This document shows positions 1 through 8,337 of a DNA stretch of 64,000 bases, in pieces. Position 1 is the first letter of the stretch, and each line of letters opens with the position of its first letter. A program made the position numbers and the translations under genes. Source of the DNA: Bdellovibrionales bacterium CG10_big_fil_rev_8_21_14_0_10_45_34 (GTDB taxonomy: Bacteria; Bdellovibrionota; Bdellovibrionia; Bdellovibrionales; 1-14-0-10-45-34); contig PEZS01000013.1 in assembly GCA_002778785.1 (NCBI GenBank), positions 45,448-109,447 of the forward strand, read 5' to 3'. The notes beneath the pieces are model-generated. The model did no database searches and had not been told where the DNA came from. It saw only the letters and a program-made list of their open reading frames with translations.

Positions 1-524
1 CCGGCCTTGACGGACTCCCGTAAACTTAATCTTTCTTTTTCGATGAGACCCACTAAGAAACCTGCTAAATCAAAGTCGCCCGGCTGATAGAGCCCAGGAA
101 GTTCCGCCGTCTCACCGCCGACCACTGCAGTATCGATATTTTCGCAGGCGACAAAAATACTCTCTAAAATTTCTTGAGCCGTTTGTAGACTCAAGGAGGA
201 GGTGGCAAAGTAGTCTAAAAACAAACAAGGCCGAGCGCCTGAGACGGCCATATCATTCGCACACATAGCAACAAGATCTTGCCCAATGCCCGAAAAATTC
301 TCGAAATGGTTGGCCAATTTTACCTTTGTACCCACTCCGTCGGTGCAAGTGACTAGAATGGGCTTTTTGTAATCAGAAAACGGTAGCTCCGAAAATGCGG
401 CAAAGCCGCCCACGCCTGAGAGAGTGCCCTTTTTATGAATGGGATGGTTTTTGAGTCGAGCAGATATCCACTCGACCAGCTGGTCTGCCTTACCAATGTC
501 AACCCCTGCACTTTTGTAATCCAT
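1..524 (-). CDS. purM: phosphoribosylformylglycinamidine cyclo-ligase (AIR synthase), 5' part only
   Basis: Reading the reverse strand from the ATG at 524 gives 174 codons that run off the left edge, so only the N-terminal half is present. The product starts MDYKSAGVDIGKAD and contains the PurM signatures TDGVGTK, IGQDLVAMC.ND and GGETAELPG followed by a GDFDLAGF segment. AIR synthase makes aminoimidazole ribonucleotide in cytosolic purine synthesis. The family is normally about 330-350 residues, so the C-terminal part lies outside the window. It is divergent from the glycosyltransferase gene at 677, with about 150 bp between the two starts. Confidence 0.95.
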   Translation of the reverse strand, partial: MDYKSAGVDIGKADQLVEWISARLKNHPIHKKGTLSGVGGFAAFSELPFSDYKKPILVTCTDGVGTKVKLANHFENFSGIGQDLVAMCANDMAVSGARPCLFLDYFATSSLSLQTAQEILESIFVACENIDTAVVGGETAELPGLYQPGDFDLAGFLVGLIEKERLSLRESVKA

Positions 525-676
525 GAATGCTCAAGGTTTATCAGCTTCGGAGAAAGCTTACAATGAGCTGGCACGATAACACCGGACGGCAAGAGCTCGA
601 GTAGTGCTTTGTTTTTGCTCAATCAATGGCTTACGAATTAAACTTCCTCTAAAAAGGACTCAAGACTCTGAAAACA

Positions 677-1717
677 GTGAAAAAAGCTTTAATTGTAAGA
701 TTCTCTAGTTTTGGCGACATCCTTCAGTGTCTTTGGGCTGCCAAGTTTCTCAAGGAAAGAGGCTACGAGATTACCTGGCTAGTGCGATCCGATTTTAAAG
801 AAATCGTGAGCCTGTCGCCTTATATAGATCAAGTCGTGTCTCTCGATCGCCGACTGGGCTTTAAAGGACTGCAAAAAGTCATCAAACAGCTTTCTATATT
901 AGATTTTGATTTGGTTTATGATGCCCATAACAATCTTCGCAGTTTTTTTGTTCGACTTCGCCTTAAAGCCCCTCAAGTAATTGTGCGGCCGAAGTCACGA
1001 ATACGGCGCTGGCTTCTCTTTCGTTTTCAAAAGAATCTGTTTGACCCCGAAGAGTTTCATGGCGCCATGACGTATCTTATTCCGTTCTTGCGCTCAAACT
1101 TTGAAACGTGTGCCGTATACCTTGATCAACCGAAGGCGTTCTTTGATCCGCTTTTTGAAACCCCCGCAATCATGGTACCAAGCGAAACTAAGCTTAAACT
1201 GACCCAAATGGTCCCATGGATTCATCATGCTGTTGCCATTGTTCCGGTCGCTGCTTGGCCACTAAAGCGCTGGCCACAAGAGTACTGGAAATCATTGATT
1301 TTAGAGTCTTCGCACAAATATTGGATCGTGCTGGGAGGCGGCAGTGATCAACATTGCCACGAACTCGCGGCGGATTGCAGCTCTTTAGAAAACGACATTC
1401 ATATCATTTCGCTTGCAGGAAAGTTAACTCTTACAGAGAGTCTTGCGGCCACATCACTTACTAAATTGGCGGTTAGCAATGATACAGGACTTTTACACGC
1501 CCAAGATGCTCTTTCTAAGCCAAGTATTGGCCTAATTGGACCTTCTGCTTTTGGAGAAACAAGTTTTAAAGACTCCGTCAATCTAAAGGCTTCTCTTTGG
1601 TGTCGACCCTGCAGCAAAGATGGCAGATCAAGATGTAAAAACCCAGAGACTCAGAAGTGTTTAAAAAGTATCAAGCCTACTGAGGTTCAAAATGAGCTCA
1701 CGAGGTACCTTCGTTGA
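677..1717 (+). CDS. glycosyltransferase family 9, ADP-heptose:LPS heptosyltransferase-like
   Basis: A 346-residue protein with a GTG start (MKKALIVRFSSFGDILQ). The N-terminal RFSSFGDILQ is the GT9 nucleotide-sugar fold start, and SNDTGLLHAQDAL plus GLIGPSAFGET near residue 270 match the C-terminal donor-binding half of heptosyltransferases. The tail has a Cys-rich CRPC...C...C patch often seen in this family. By family it transfers heptose from ADP-heptose to the LPS inner core at the cytoplasmic face of the inner membrane. The next gene, a Kdo transferase, overlaps it by 4 bp, which supports an LPS-core role. Which heptosyltransferase (WaaC, F or Q) it is cannot be told from sequence alone. 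Confidence 0.85.
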   Translation: MKKALIVRFSSFGDILQCLWAAKFLKERGYEITWLVRSDFKEIVSLSPYIDQVVSLDRRLGFKGLQKVIKQLSILDFDLVYDAHNNLRSFFVRLRLKAPQVIVRPKSRIRRWLLFRFQKNLFDPEEFHGAMTYLIPFLRSNFETCAVYLDQPKAFFDPLFETPAIMVPSETKLKLTQMVPWIHHAVAIVPVAAWPLKRWPQEYWKSLILESSHKYWIVLGGGSDQHCHELAADCSSLENDIHIISLAGKLTLTESLAATSLTKLAVSNDTGLLHAQDALSKPSIGLIGPSAFGETSFKDSVNLKASLWCRPCSKDGRSRCKNPETQKCLKSIKPTEVQNELTRYLR

Positions 1718-3069
1718 GTTTCCTCGTTTACGCCACCCTCAATTTTCTGAGTCGTTTTTCGAGTTTAATACTCAGATTGTCGCCAAAAAAACTTCAGAAT
1801 GCTCTTGCTGCTAACCGGACACAGTTGAAACCGCTTTCACGGCCTCTATCCCACAAAAACGCCTATTGGTTTCACAGTGCATCCGGCGAATTTGAATATG
1901 CTGTTGGCGTCATTCGAGAGCTCAAGGTTCTTCAGCCGAATAGTTTTATTTTTGTCAGCTTCACCTCTTCAAGCTACGCCAAAGTGATTCAAAGCTCTCC
2001 GTTAGTTGATGCTTGCGAAGCTATGAACCCTGTTGATCAAAAGAGAATGCGACAAATATTCGAAACTCTAAGACCAAAGTTTTTGTTGTTTGCTCGCACA
2101 GATATTTGGCCCCAAATGATTTTTGAAGCAAAACGACAGAACGTACCAACGATTCTCTTTGCCTGCTCCTGGCCTAGAATGAATCTTTGGCGCTCGTGGC
2201 TATATTCACAGCTCGACAATGTATATTGGGCCCACAAAGTGCCCCAGGGTCTTCACGCTGGGAAAGGCACTCAAGCAGTACAAAATATTTTAGGCGACCC
2301 TCGCGTCGATCAAGCACTGTTGAAACTCAGCGAGTCCACTATTCATCCCCTACCGACTAATGAGTCTCAGTTGATTAGTTCTGCGAATGAAACCTGCTTA
2401 ATTCTTGGCTCAACGTGGCCCGAAGACGAAGCTATTTGGCTAAATGCAATTAAAGAATTTACGCATACCTTAAAGATAATTTGGGTCGCCCACGAGCCTT
2501 CAACCATCGGAACGTCTAAGCTCCGAGATAAGCTCAAATCACTCGGGAGATCCCCTGTTATTGCCAGCGAAATACTGGCCTTGGTGCATCAGCAAGATAC
2601 ATCGACATCAACGAAAGGAACTGCGCCTCAAATAGCTGTTTTAGCGAGCGCATTCAATAAGGCTTCAGACCTTATTGTCGATGAAAAAGGTTATCTCTTT
2701 TCGCTTTATCAAATCGCTGATCTCGCTTTTGTCGGAGGCTCCTTTTCAAGACATGTCCACAGTGTACTTGAAGCGACTGCCGCAGGATGTCTCGTCGCGA
2801 TTGGTCCCAAACATGAAAAGAATTCGGAGTCACAGTGGCTGAAACAGACTTATCTCAAAGATCTGGAAGTCCCAGCCGTCACCATTGTGAATGACGAAAA
2901 AGAAATCTCCGATTGGGTCAATGCCTACTGCCAAAAAGTGCCACCTTTGGCTAAAAACCGGCGCGAAACCCTTAGATTTGAGCTACACGATCTCATATTG
3001 CATAAAAGAGGTGCCTCTCAGCAAATAGCCCGCAGGCTGGTTGACATGTTGGACTCGATTTTGCTCTAA
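1714..3069 (+). CDS. waaA: 3-deoxy-D-manno-octulosonic acid (Kdo) transferase
   Basis: A 451-residue protein whose TTG start overlaps the previous stop (TTGA), which implies translational coupling. An N-terminal hydrophobic anchor (about residues 3-22) is followed by YWFHSASGEFEYA, the acceptor-side motif of WaaA/KdtA (usually HAxSVGE). Further motifs are RTDIWPQM and, near residue 340, AFVGGSFSRHVHSVLEA, the donor-binding signature. WaaA adds Kdo from CMP-Kdo to lipid A precursors. The protein is more divergent than typical (E. coli 425 aa), with an extra stretch around residues 290-310. The start choice rests on the overlap, since no ATG lies near. Confidence 0.85.
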   Translation: MSFLVYATLNFLSRFSSLILRLSPKKLQNALAANRTQLKPLSRPLSHKNAYWFHSASGEFEYAVGVIRELKVLQPNSFIFVSFTSSSYAKVIQSSPLVDACEAMNPVDQKRMRQIFETLRPKFLLFARTDIWPQMIFEAKRQNVPTILFACSWPRMNLWRSWLYSQLDNVYWAHKVPQGLHAGKGTQAVQNILGDPRVDQALLKLSESTIHPLPTNESQLISSANETCLILGSTWPEDEAIWLNAIKEFTHTLKIIWVAHEPSTIGTSKLRDKLKSLGRSPVIASEILALVHQQDTSTSTKGTAPQIAVLASAFNKASDLIVDEKGYLFSLYQIADLAFVGGSFSRHVHSVLEATAAGCLVAIGPKHEKNSESQWLKQTYLKDLEVPAVTIVNDEKEISDWVNAYCQKVPPLAKNRRETLRFELHDLILHKRGASQQIARRLVDMLDSILL

Positions 3070-3078
3070 CCTTGCATC

Positions 3079-3657
3079 ATGACTACTCAAACTCAAAATT
3101 TTGTCGGGCTTGGTTTATTAATATGCACACTTTGGCTAGGCGGGTGCGCTCCTCAAACCGAGGAGGCAAAGAAGAGCAACAAGCCCGATCTGATTATACT
3201 TAATGGTAATTCCGATTTGGGTGATGTGACCAGCATCACGGCCCAACCCCTAGGCCCGGTATCTTCAAGAAAAACCATTGGTGTTGAGTTCTCACTGCAA
3301 GATGCTGGATCCGTTCAGCTTTGCCTCTATTGTGATAGGGGGCTAAGCAAAGGCTACTCGCTCACCTTCAACCGAGTACAAAATGAGCTGCATGCAAATC
3401 TATTAAGCCCGTCGGGCGTGGAACACTCAATCTCGAGCGCATTTTCTCTTGTTAATGCATCCACAAAAGTTTCCTTGCAAATCGACTTCGACAATCAAGG
3501 CGTCACGTCACGACTTATCGTGAGCGACTCTTCGGGCACAAACATGATTCAACTTTACGATTCTGAAAATGGCGGCGACACAAGCGTTTTGGCCACAGGA
3601 AACTATCTTGGTATCAAGCAAATTAAAGCCCGGCTCGAAAGTTTGTATTTCCACTAA
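3079..3657 (+). CDS. putative lipoprotein, unknown function
   Basis: A 192-residue product starting only 9 bp after waaA, so probably in the same transcript. The N-terminus is a signal peptide ending in the lipobox LGGC (Cys at about residue 23), so a periplasmic or outer-membrane lipoprotein is predicted. The mature part is rich in Ser/Asp with a CLYC pair near residue 83 and alternating hydrophobic residues suggesting beta structure. I recognise no family. Its stop codon lies inside a 28-bp tandem duplication. It could be an LPS-associated envelope factor, but only position suggests that. Confidence 0.7.
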   Translation: MTTQTQNFVGLGLLICTLWLGGCAPQTEEAKKSNKPDLIILNGNSDLGDVTSITAQPLGPVSSRKTIGVEFSLQDAGSVQLCLYCDRGLSKGYSLTFNRVQNELHANLLSPSGVEHSISSAFSLVNASTKVSLQIDFDNQGVTSRLIVSDSSGTNMIQLYDSENGGDTSVLATGNYLGIKQIKARLESLYFH

Positions 3658-3704
3658 TTTATTTCAGCTAATTCGCTTCCACTAATTTAATTCAGCTAGT
3701 TCAA
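3649..3704. repeat. 28-bp imperfect tandem duplication over a gene end
   Basis: Two adjacent 28-bp units (3649-3676 and 3677-3704), both beginning TTCCACTAATTTA, differ at a few positions. The first contains the stop codon of the lipoprotein gene (TTC CAC TAA), so the second copy repeats the end of the coding sequence and its stop just downstream. Confidence 0.75.
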
Positions 3705-3721
3705 TCAACCGACACAAATGT

Positions 3722-5707
3722 TTAAAGAAGCCCATCACATGCATTCTGCCCCGAGGCAGCTCGATGACCACTTGTAGTACCTGGTGGAATAACCGGTAAC
3801 GGTGAGCCGCCTTCGCGTGGGGCTGCTGCACTTAGCCCCTCAAGTCGTATATTATTAGCCAATATCGACATTGCTTCCACAACCTCGGCTTCGGAGGATT
3901 CCACATCCAGTTTGGCTTGCGCCCTTCCCATTTCGCGATCTTCGATGGAGCCCACATGGACTCCAAAAGACTGCGCAAAAGAAATGATTTCTTGTTCTTG
4001 GATATCTGAAGGCGGGAACAAACCCGAGGTGATTGCATTAAGACTCGCTCTTACATGCGAAGGTGCATCTTTCATCATATTCGCAAGACGACGATTAACA
4101 CCCCAAGTGTAAAGTTGTAGGCGAGCCACCAACACGTTCCAGCTTTGTTTAATTACCAGAGTCTCAGGAGCATCCCTTATTTTCATTTTCGAATAGATTG
4201 AGAAAGCTGTGACCCCAATCGCAAACATAGCCATCTTTGCGAGGTCAGAGCTGGTTAAACCCTGCCCACTTATACTTGGATCACCAGAGTGCAAGTAGGC
4301 CATAGATAATAATATATGACACAAAAGGGAGTTCATGAGCATCATAGTTCGAACTATCCTACCCACCGCAATTCGAGATACCTTGCCCTCATTCATCAGG
4401 CGGTCCTCGAAGGCTGGCGTAATATTGTCTATAGGCGACTGAACGAGCGTATTTTGTGCGGCTGCTGCCACTAACGTGTATGTGAAAAGCACCCCAAAAG
4501 CATTCGAGAAAACATTTGTTATAACTTCAGGAGGAGTCTCAAAACCCCCAAGGCCCCGCAACACTTGCAAAGATAGAAGCACCAACACAAACGGCACTTC
4601 AATGGCGAAAAAGCGCCCGAGACCTTCGCCAATGTCAAGACCAAGCGACGTCGACCCACGAATCAATTGATACACGGGCTCTGCGCTAATCCGCTCTGCA
4701 CTGATCTCATTTGAATTGCTCGACTCACCCACTTGAGTCTGACTAGGTAATCCTCTTATGCCATAATAAGCTTTATCGAGTTGGCGGATGAACCAATCCC
4801 TAAAATCCCGGACACGTAAAAGCTGATTGAAAAAACCAGGGAACATCTGAATAAGCGCTGAAGCCCCCGCCCCGCCAAAGCCTAGCATGGCGGGATTCGA
4901 TGTAATAAAGGCCAAAGGAGTAGTTGCCAGATTACCTACGACAGCAGCAATGCCTCCTGGATACTTGCTGCAAGAAAAAATAAAGAAGTTTCCGAAGAAT
5001 CTTAAAGCAACAAAGGCACTATTCTCTACTATGCCTACATTCGGCTGTAAAGATGAGGGCATAAGCTCTTCGAGTGTTTTTTCACTCAAAGTAGAAAGGC
5101 GCTGACGAAGTTCACCAAAGTGGCGGGGCCATCGACCCGAAACACCTTTAAGAACATTTTTCATTTTGGCGGCTCTATGCTGAGCGCGGGAGCTCTGCCC
5201 GCGAGTAGAAAGCTCAGAATCCCCTGCTTCTCTATCTGCCTGCAATTGACCGGCATTGCTTTCATAGGGGGAGTCTGACCCCGTGTACATCACGGTTATT
5301 CCCGCTGCACCAAAAGAGGAAGTGCCTTCATCAGTTCCAAATTCTCTCAGCGCTGCCACGCGATCTAAGAAGCTCCGCGCTCGCTCCTGAGGTTTTGAAA
5401 ACACGATATCGATGTCAGCGGCTAGGCTTTGATCGTTGTTTTTAGGTTTTTCTGACCAAAACTGGATTCTCTGAGCGACCTTGTCGACAATGGTGCCGGG
5501 GGTTTGTGCGTTGGGATTTACCCCAGTACGCTCAGTTGCTCCTGCTGATCTGGGGTTCGTTGGCCTTACAATCGGATTCGCTTCAGTATCAGAGTAGGCT
5601 TTCGGGTGATAGCCGAGGGTAAGCACAGTGATAATCGCCATCAGAATGAGATGAGAAAACGCCTGGGCCACATCTGTTTTTAAAGATTTGGTCCATTTCT
5701 TACTCAT
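3722..5707 (-). CDS. large orphan multi-pass membrane protein
   Basis: 661 residues from the ATG at 5707 (MSKKWTKSLKTDVAQ), preceded by AAGGG. A longer reading frame reaches 5836, but its first 43 residues are Arg/Lys/Gln-rich without a ribosome site, so the internal start is preferred. A signal-anchor (about residues 15-36) is followed by a ~150-residue polar domain with a Ser/Gln/Arg-rich linker, then several hydrophobic segments near FGNFFIFSCS, PFVLVLLSLQVL, FGVLFTYTLVAAAA and MAMFAIGVTAFSIY. The C-terminal 100 residues are soluble and end in a Gly/Pro/Ala-rich tail. I recognise no family. It has no obvious operon partner, being convergent with the waaA operon. Function unknown. Confidence 0.75.
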   Translation of the reverse strand: MSKKWTKSLKTDVAQAFSHLILMAIITVLTLGYHPKAYSDTEANPIVRPTNPRSAGATERTGVNPNAQTPGTIVDKVAQRIQFWSEKPKNNDQSLAADIDIVFSKPQERARSFLDRVAALREFGTDEGTSSFGAAGITVMYTGSDSPYESNAGQLQADREAGDSELSTRGQSSRAQHRAAKMKNVLKGVSGRWPRHFGELRQRLSTLSEKTLEELMPSSLQPNVGIVENSAFVALRFFGNFFIFSCSKYPGGIAAVVGNLATTPLAFITSNPAMLGFGGAGASALIQMFPGFFNQLLRVRDFRDWFIRQLDKAYYGIRGLPSQTQVGESSNSNEISAERISAEPVYQLIRGSTSLGLDIGEGLGRFFAIEVPFVLVLLSLQVLRGLGGFETPPEVITNVFSNAFGVLFTYTLVAAAAQNTLVQSPIDNITPAFEDRLMNEGKVSRIAVGRIVRTMMLMNSLLCHILLSMAYLHSGDPSISGQGLTSSDLAKMAMFAIGVTAFSIYSKMKIRDAPETLVIKQSWNVLVARLQLYTWGVNRRLANMMKDAPSHVRASLNAITSGLFPPSDIQEQEIISFAQSFGVHVGSIEDREMGRAQAKLDVESSEAEVVEAMSILANNIRLEGLSAAAPREGGSPLPVIPPGTTSGHRAASGQNACDGLL

Positions 5708-6015
5708 CCACTTACCCTTCGCGTTTTGTCGCCATTTGCTCGATTTAGAAGGAAATTCCGTTCTATAGAAATTTATATGCAAGGCTTGATCCCCCTGACG
5801 AGGGCTTAAACTAGTACGGTGCCATACTGGTATCAACGAAACGACAATTTACATAGTCACTGTCTGAAATATTTTCACAAAACAATAAAACTGGTTTTTT
5901 TAGTAATTTTAATGGCTTGCAGCTGAACTTGTAGGGACTTCCTCGCTTTTTTAGATGTTGCACATATGCCTTCCGCAAAAACTGATAGTGACTCCACCCA
6001 TATAGTCAGCTCAAT

Positions 6016-6080
6016 GGGCCCCTCCCAGAGTTCACCCGCAGGAGAGTGCTATCTCCCACAACGGTGAAAGCCGGGGGTTT
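6016..6080 (+). other. GC-rich structured segment, candidate RNA leader upstream of rpsN
   Basis: In an otherwise AT-rich gap of ~500 bp, this stretch can fold into three nested arms: CCCC (6019-6022) with GGGG (6073-6077), CACCCG (6033-6038) with CGGTG (6062-6066), and GGAGA (6041-6045) with TCTCC (6052-6056). It ends about 135 nt before the rpsN start. It matches no riboswitch class I know. It may be an S14 or ion-responsive leader, a terminator, or chance. Confidence 0.3.
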
Positions 6081-6215
6081 AAAATACGTTTGTAATGGGT
6101 GGGCAAACTCCTAACGGCACAAGTCTCACTGGCGTTCTATTTTTTCTTGATTTGCTTTCGTGAACGTGTGACAAGTTACTGGTTTAACTGCTCATTTAAT
6201 TGGGGAAGGATACTA

Positions 6216-6521
6216 ATGGCTAAGCTATCAAAAGTTGTTCATACGAAAAGGCGTGAAGACTATGTCAATCGCTATCGCGCTCGCCGATTGGAATTGAGAG
6301 ATATGACAAAAGACATGAAGCTTTCTGAAGACGACAGACAAGAGGCTCGTCGAAAGCTCAACAATCTTCCCCGCTTATCTATAGAAACTCGTCTCAAACA
6401 ACGATGCCTCATCAGCGGGCGACCTCGTGGTTATCTTCGAAAATTCCAAATGTCTCGTATCGCCTTTAGAGAGCTTGCTTTGGATGCTAAACTTCCGGGC
6501 GTGACTAAGGCCAGCTGGTAG
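6216..6521 (+). CDS. rpsN: 30S ribosomal protein S14, zinc-free (C-minus) type
   Basis: 101 residues from the ATG at 6216, preceded by GGGGAAGGA. The sequence [14 protein letters not shown].. and the C-terminal [36 protein letters not shown] match the 101-residue S14 of E. coli. The CxxC...CxxC zinc site of the short S14 type is absent: only one Cys is seen, at the first position of that region. S14 sits in the 30S head and contacts 16S rRNA. The gene stands alone, with no ribosomal-protein neighbours. In many bacteria a lone zinc-free S14 is a Zur-controlled backup for a zinc-binding copy, but I saw no convincing Zur box upstream, so that role is inference. The longer in-frame extension to 6099 is rejected on homology. 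Confidence 0.95.
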   Translation: [101 protein letters not shown]

Positions 6522-6687
6522 CCCGCAGGTCGGAGCCGTTTTACGCCTATTTGTCTACGTCATGGACGTCTATTAACCGCCAAATTTGAGCGACTTCAGG
6601 CTCTTAAAACATAGCTGAGCGTCTGATTGTTGCTGGTCACACCTTATATTGGATTTGAAATGCCCAGCGAGTTTGGCCGAACAATTG

Positions 6688-6709
6688 CTCCTACGAAAGT
6701 TTGTAGGAG
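6688..6709 (+). promoter_or_regulatory. hairpin sequestering the Shine-Dalgarno of the next gene
   Basis: CTCCTAC (6688-6694) is perfectly complementary to GTAGGAG (6703-6709), with an 8-nt loop. The 3' arm is the ribosome-binding site (TAGGAGG) of the lipoprotein gene starting at 6716. In the mRNA the arm would hide the site, so translation could be temperature- or factor-dependent. Confidence 0.55.
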
Positions 6710-6715
6710 GATCTT

Positions 6716-7141
6716 ATGCGGATTCAACTTTTATTTGTTTTGTTGGCTCTTGGAATGATCGGGTGCGCTCGCGGTAATCAAAACCAGGGAGTTGGTGCAA
6801 CTCCAGATACAACCTGTTTTCAGTATGGGACCTGCAATAACCACGGACAGTTTGGACCAGGATTTGGGGGCGGCATGGGCCCAATGCCTAATGGTGGTTG
6901 GGGTGGCGGTATGGGCGGTATGGGCCAGATGCCTAACGGTGGTTGGGGCGGCCGTATGGGCCCAATGCCTAACGGTGGTTGGGGTGGTCAAGTATCAGGA
7001 AGCTGCTTTCCGGCTAACGGCGGAGCTAACTTTCAACAGTGTGGCGGCGGAATCTGCGTCCCCATGGGCGGTGCTGGAATGGGTGGATACGGGTTTTGCC
7101 AAACTATGGGACGCGGCGGCTGGGGCGGCGGATACTGGTAA
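6716..7141 (+). CDS. glycine-rich, cysteine-containing lipoprotein
   Basis: 141 residues. The signal peptide ends in the lipobox LGMIGC, so it is probably lipidated. The mature protein is dominated by Gly, Met, Trp, Asn and Pro in imperfect repeats of a MPNGGWGG core (three copies, roughly residues 58-97), framed by Cys pairs (TCFQYGTC, CFPANG..QQC...C, and a late C). Gly/Trp-rich, disulfide-capable proteins of this kind are usually surface or structural, but no family is recognised. The ribosome site is strong (TAGGAGG) but lies in a hairpin. The gene is monocistronic, with a possible terminator at 7189. Confidence 0.75.
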   Translation: MRIQLLFVLLALGMIGCARGNQNQGVGATPDTTCFQYGTCNNHGQFGPGFGGGMGPMPNGGWGGGMGGMGQMPNGGWGGRMGPMPNGGWGGQVSGSCFPANGGANFQQCGGGICVPMGGAGMGGYGFCQTMGRGGWGGGYW

Positions 7142-7188
7142 CAGCCGCACTCGAGCCTGGGTACTTGAAAAAATAAAGCTTCTTATAA

Positions 7189-7207
7189 TGGGTCGGTTCT
7201 CGACCCA
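7189..7207 (+). terminator. possible terminator after the Gly-rich lipoprotein gene
   Basis: TGGGTCG (7189-7195), a 5-nt loop and CGACCCA (7201-7207) form a perfect 7-bp stem. It is followed within a few bases by a short T run (TGTTTTG). The T tract is weak, so it may instead be a 5' UTR hairpin of the next gene. Confidence 0.4.
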
Positions 7208-7236
7208 GAGTGTTTTGCGGGTATAAGCTTAGGGTT

Positions 7237-8076
7237 ATGGATTCTTTAGCGCCCGCAAGTTTTGTACTCAAAGCACTTCATCTATCGACCCGCTTAGCAC
7301 TTAAGCAAGTTGCCACATACATACCTATTTCTGCTGCAAATTCTTCGGGCTCGGAACTGGAGTATCAACTCGGCGAGCGAAGCTTTGTGTTTATTTACAA
7401 CTTCGGCGCAATCGCGTTTTTTAATGTCGCGGAGGAGGAGCAGCAGACCTATATCAAAGCCATATCGAATGTCTCACCTGTAAACCCCCAAGTTACGTCT
7501 GAAGACTTCAAGATTGTTGAGGTTAACGAAGCAGATCCTGTTAGCCAAAAGCATGATCTCACTTTTGATTCCATTCGAATTCGCGAGCTGACTTTAAAGA
7601 AGATCAAACTAGTTGCCGATATCATTGCCGAAAGTACGGCCATTGAGTATTTCGAGCAGATCGTCGAAAGAGATTTACTAACAGAATCTCGCAGTATCTC
7701 AAGAAGCTTAAGGAGTTCCGGCAAAACCTCTTTATCAATGAAAGATATGGCAAGGTTCGTCGGGACGTGCCTTGCCACAAAGCAGGACATCATATCTGAA
7801 CTTTATGTCGTGGATTCGCCAGAAGAAACTTGGGAAGATCAAAATTTTGCAAAACTCTATTTTGATCTCAAGCAGCACTTTGAAATCGAAACCCGCTATC
7901 GAGTGTTAGAGTACAAGCTGAAGCTTATTCAAGAAACAGTTGATGTCATAGTTGAGATGTTGCGTTTTAAGAGGCATCAGTTTCTTGAAGTTGTGATAGT
8001 AGCTCTCATCGCGGTAGAAGTTGTTTGGCCGCTGTTGCGAATGATGGTAAGCGGGCTCCCGCAGTTGGGGTTTTAG
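7237..8076 (+). CDS. RMD1/YagE family protein (DUF155)
   Basis: 279 residues from the ATG at 7237; a GTG 27 bp upstream is an alternative. The family order is visible: a beta-rich start with FVFIYNFGAIAFFNV near residue 50, the helical AESTAIEYFE segment near 130, the AxKxDIISELYVVDSPEETW region near 195, and a C-terminal RFKRHQFLEVVIVALIAVEVVW membrane anchor. DUF155 proteins include yeast Rmd1/Rmd8 and mitochondrial RMND1. The bacterial members are tail-anchored and their biochemical role is not established. No operon partner is evident; the tRNA-Pro follows. Confidence 0.85.
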   Translation: MDSLAPASFVLKALHLSTRLALKQVATYIPISAANSSGSELEYQLGERSFVFIYNFGAIAFFNVAEEEQQTYIKAISNVSPVNPQVTSEDFKIVEVNEADPVSQKHDLTFDSIRIRELTLKKIKLVADIIAESTAIEYFEQIVERDLLTESRSISRSLRSSGKTSLSMKDMARFVGTCLATKQDIISELYVVDSPEETWEDQNFAKLYFDLKQHFEIETRYRVLEYKLKLIQETVDVIVEMLRFKRHQFLEVVIVALIAVEVVWPLLRMMVSGLPQLGF

Positions 8077-8166
8077 GTTACTTTAGAGGCACTTCCTTGA
8101 AATAAAATGGGTTATTAGGACTTTCCTTCAAGTTCATGTTGATGCAATTTTGTAGTGATGATCCTG

Positions 8167-8195
8167 TTGAGTGTGAAGAACAATTCAACTACACT
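8167..8195 (+). promoter_or_regulatory. sigma-70-type promoter of tRNA-Pro
   Basis: TTGAGT (8167-8172), a 17-bp spacer, TACACT (8190-8195). The -10 box is followed by a G/C-rich discriminator, and the tRNA begins 15 bp downstream. Spacing and position fit a stable-RNA promoter. Confidence 0.6.
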
Positions 8196-8209
8196 GATCG
8201 GGCTTTGAA

Positions 8210-8286
8210 CGGCACGTGGCGCAGTCTGGTAGCGCACTTGCTTGGGGTGCAAGAGGTCGCTGGTTCGAATCCAGTCGTGCCGACCA
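8210..8286 (+). tRNA. tRNA-Pro, anticodon GGG
   Basis: A full cloverleaf can be drawn. The acceptor stem is CGGCACG/CGTGCCG (8210-8216 with 8276-8282), the D arm GCGC..GCGC, the anticodon arm CTTGC-TTGGGGT-GCAAG with GGG at positions 34-36, and the T arm CTGG-TTCGAAT-CCAG. The discriminator is A and the CCA end is encoded (8284-8286). It decodes CCC/CCU. A short T run follows the gene. Confidence 0.97.
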
Positions 8287-8337
8287 ATTTTTCCTAGAAT
8301 TCGGATAGAACTGTGACGATGTGAATAGGGGGTTATT

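Noticed and set aside
6099..6215. N-terminal 39-residue extension of S14
   Set aside because: Homology and the GGGGAAGGA ribosome site place the start at 6216.
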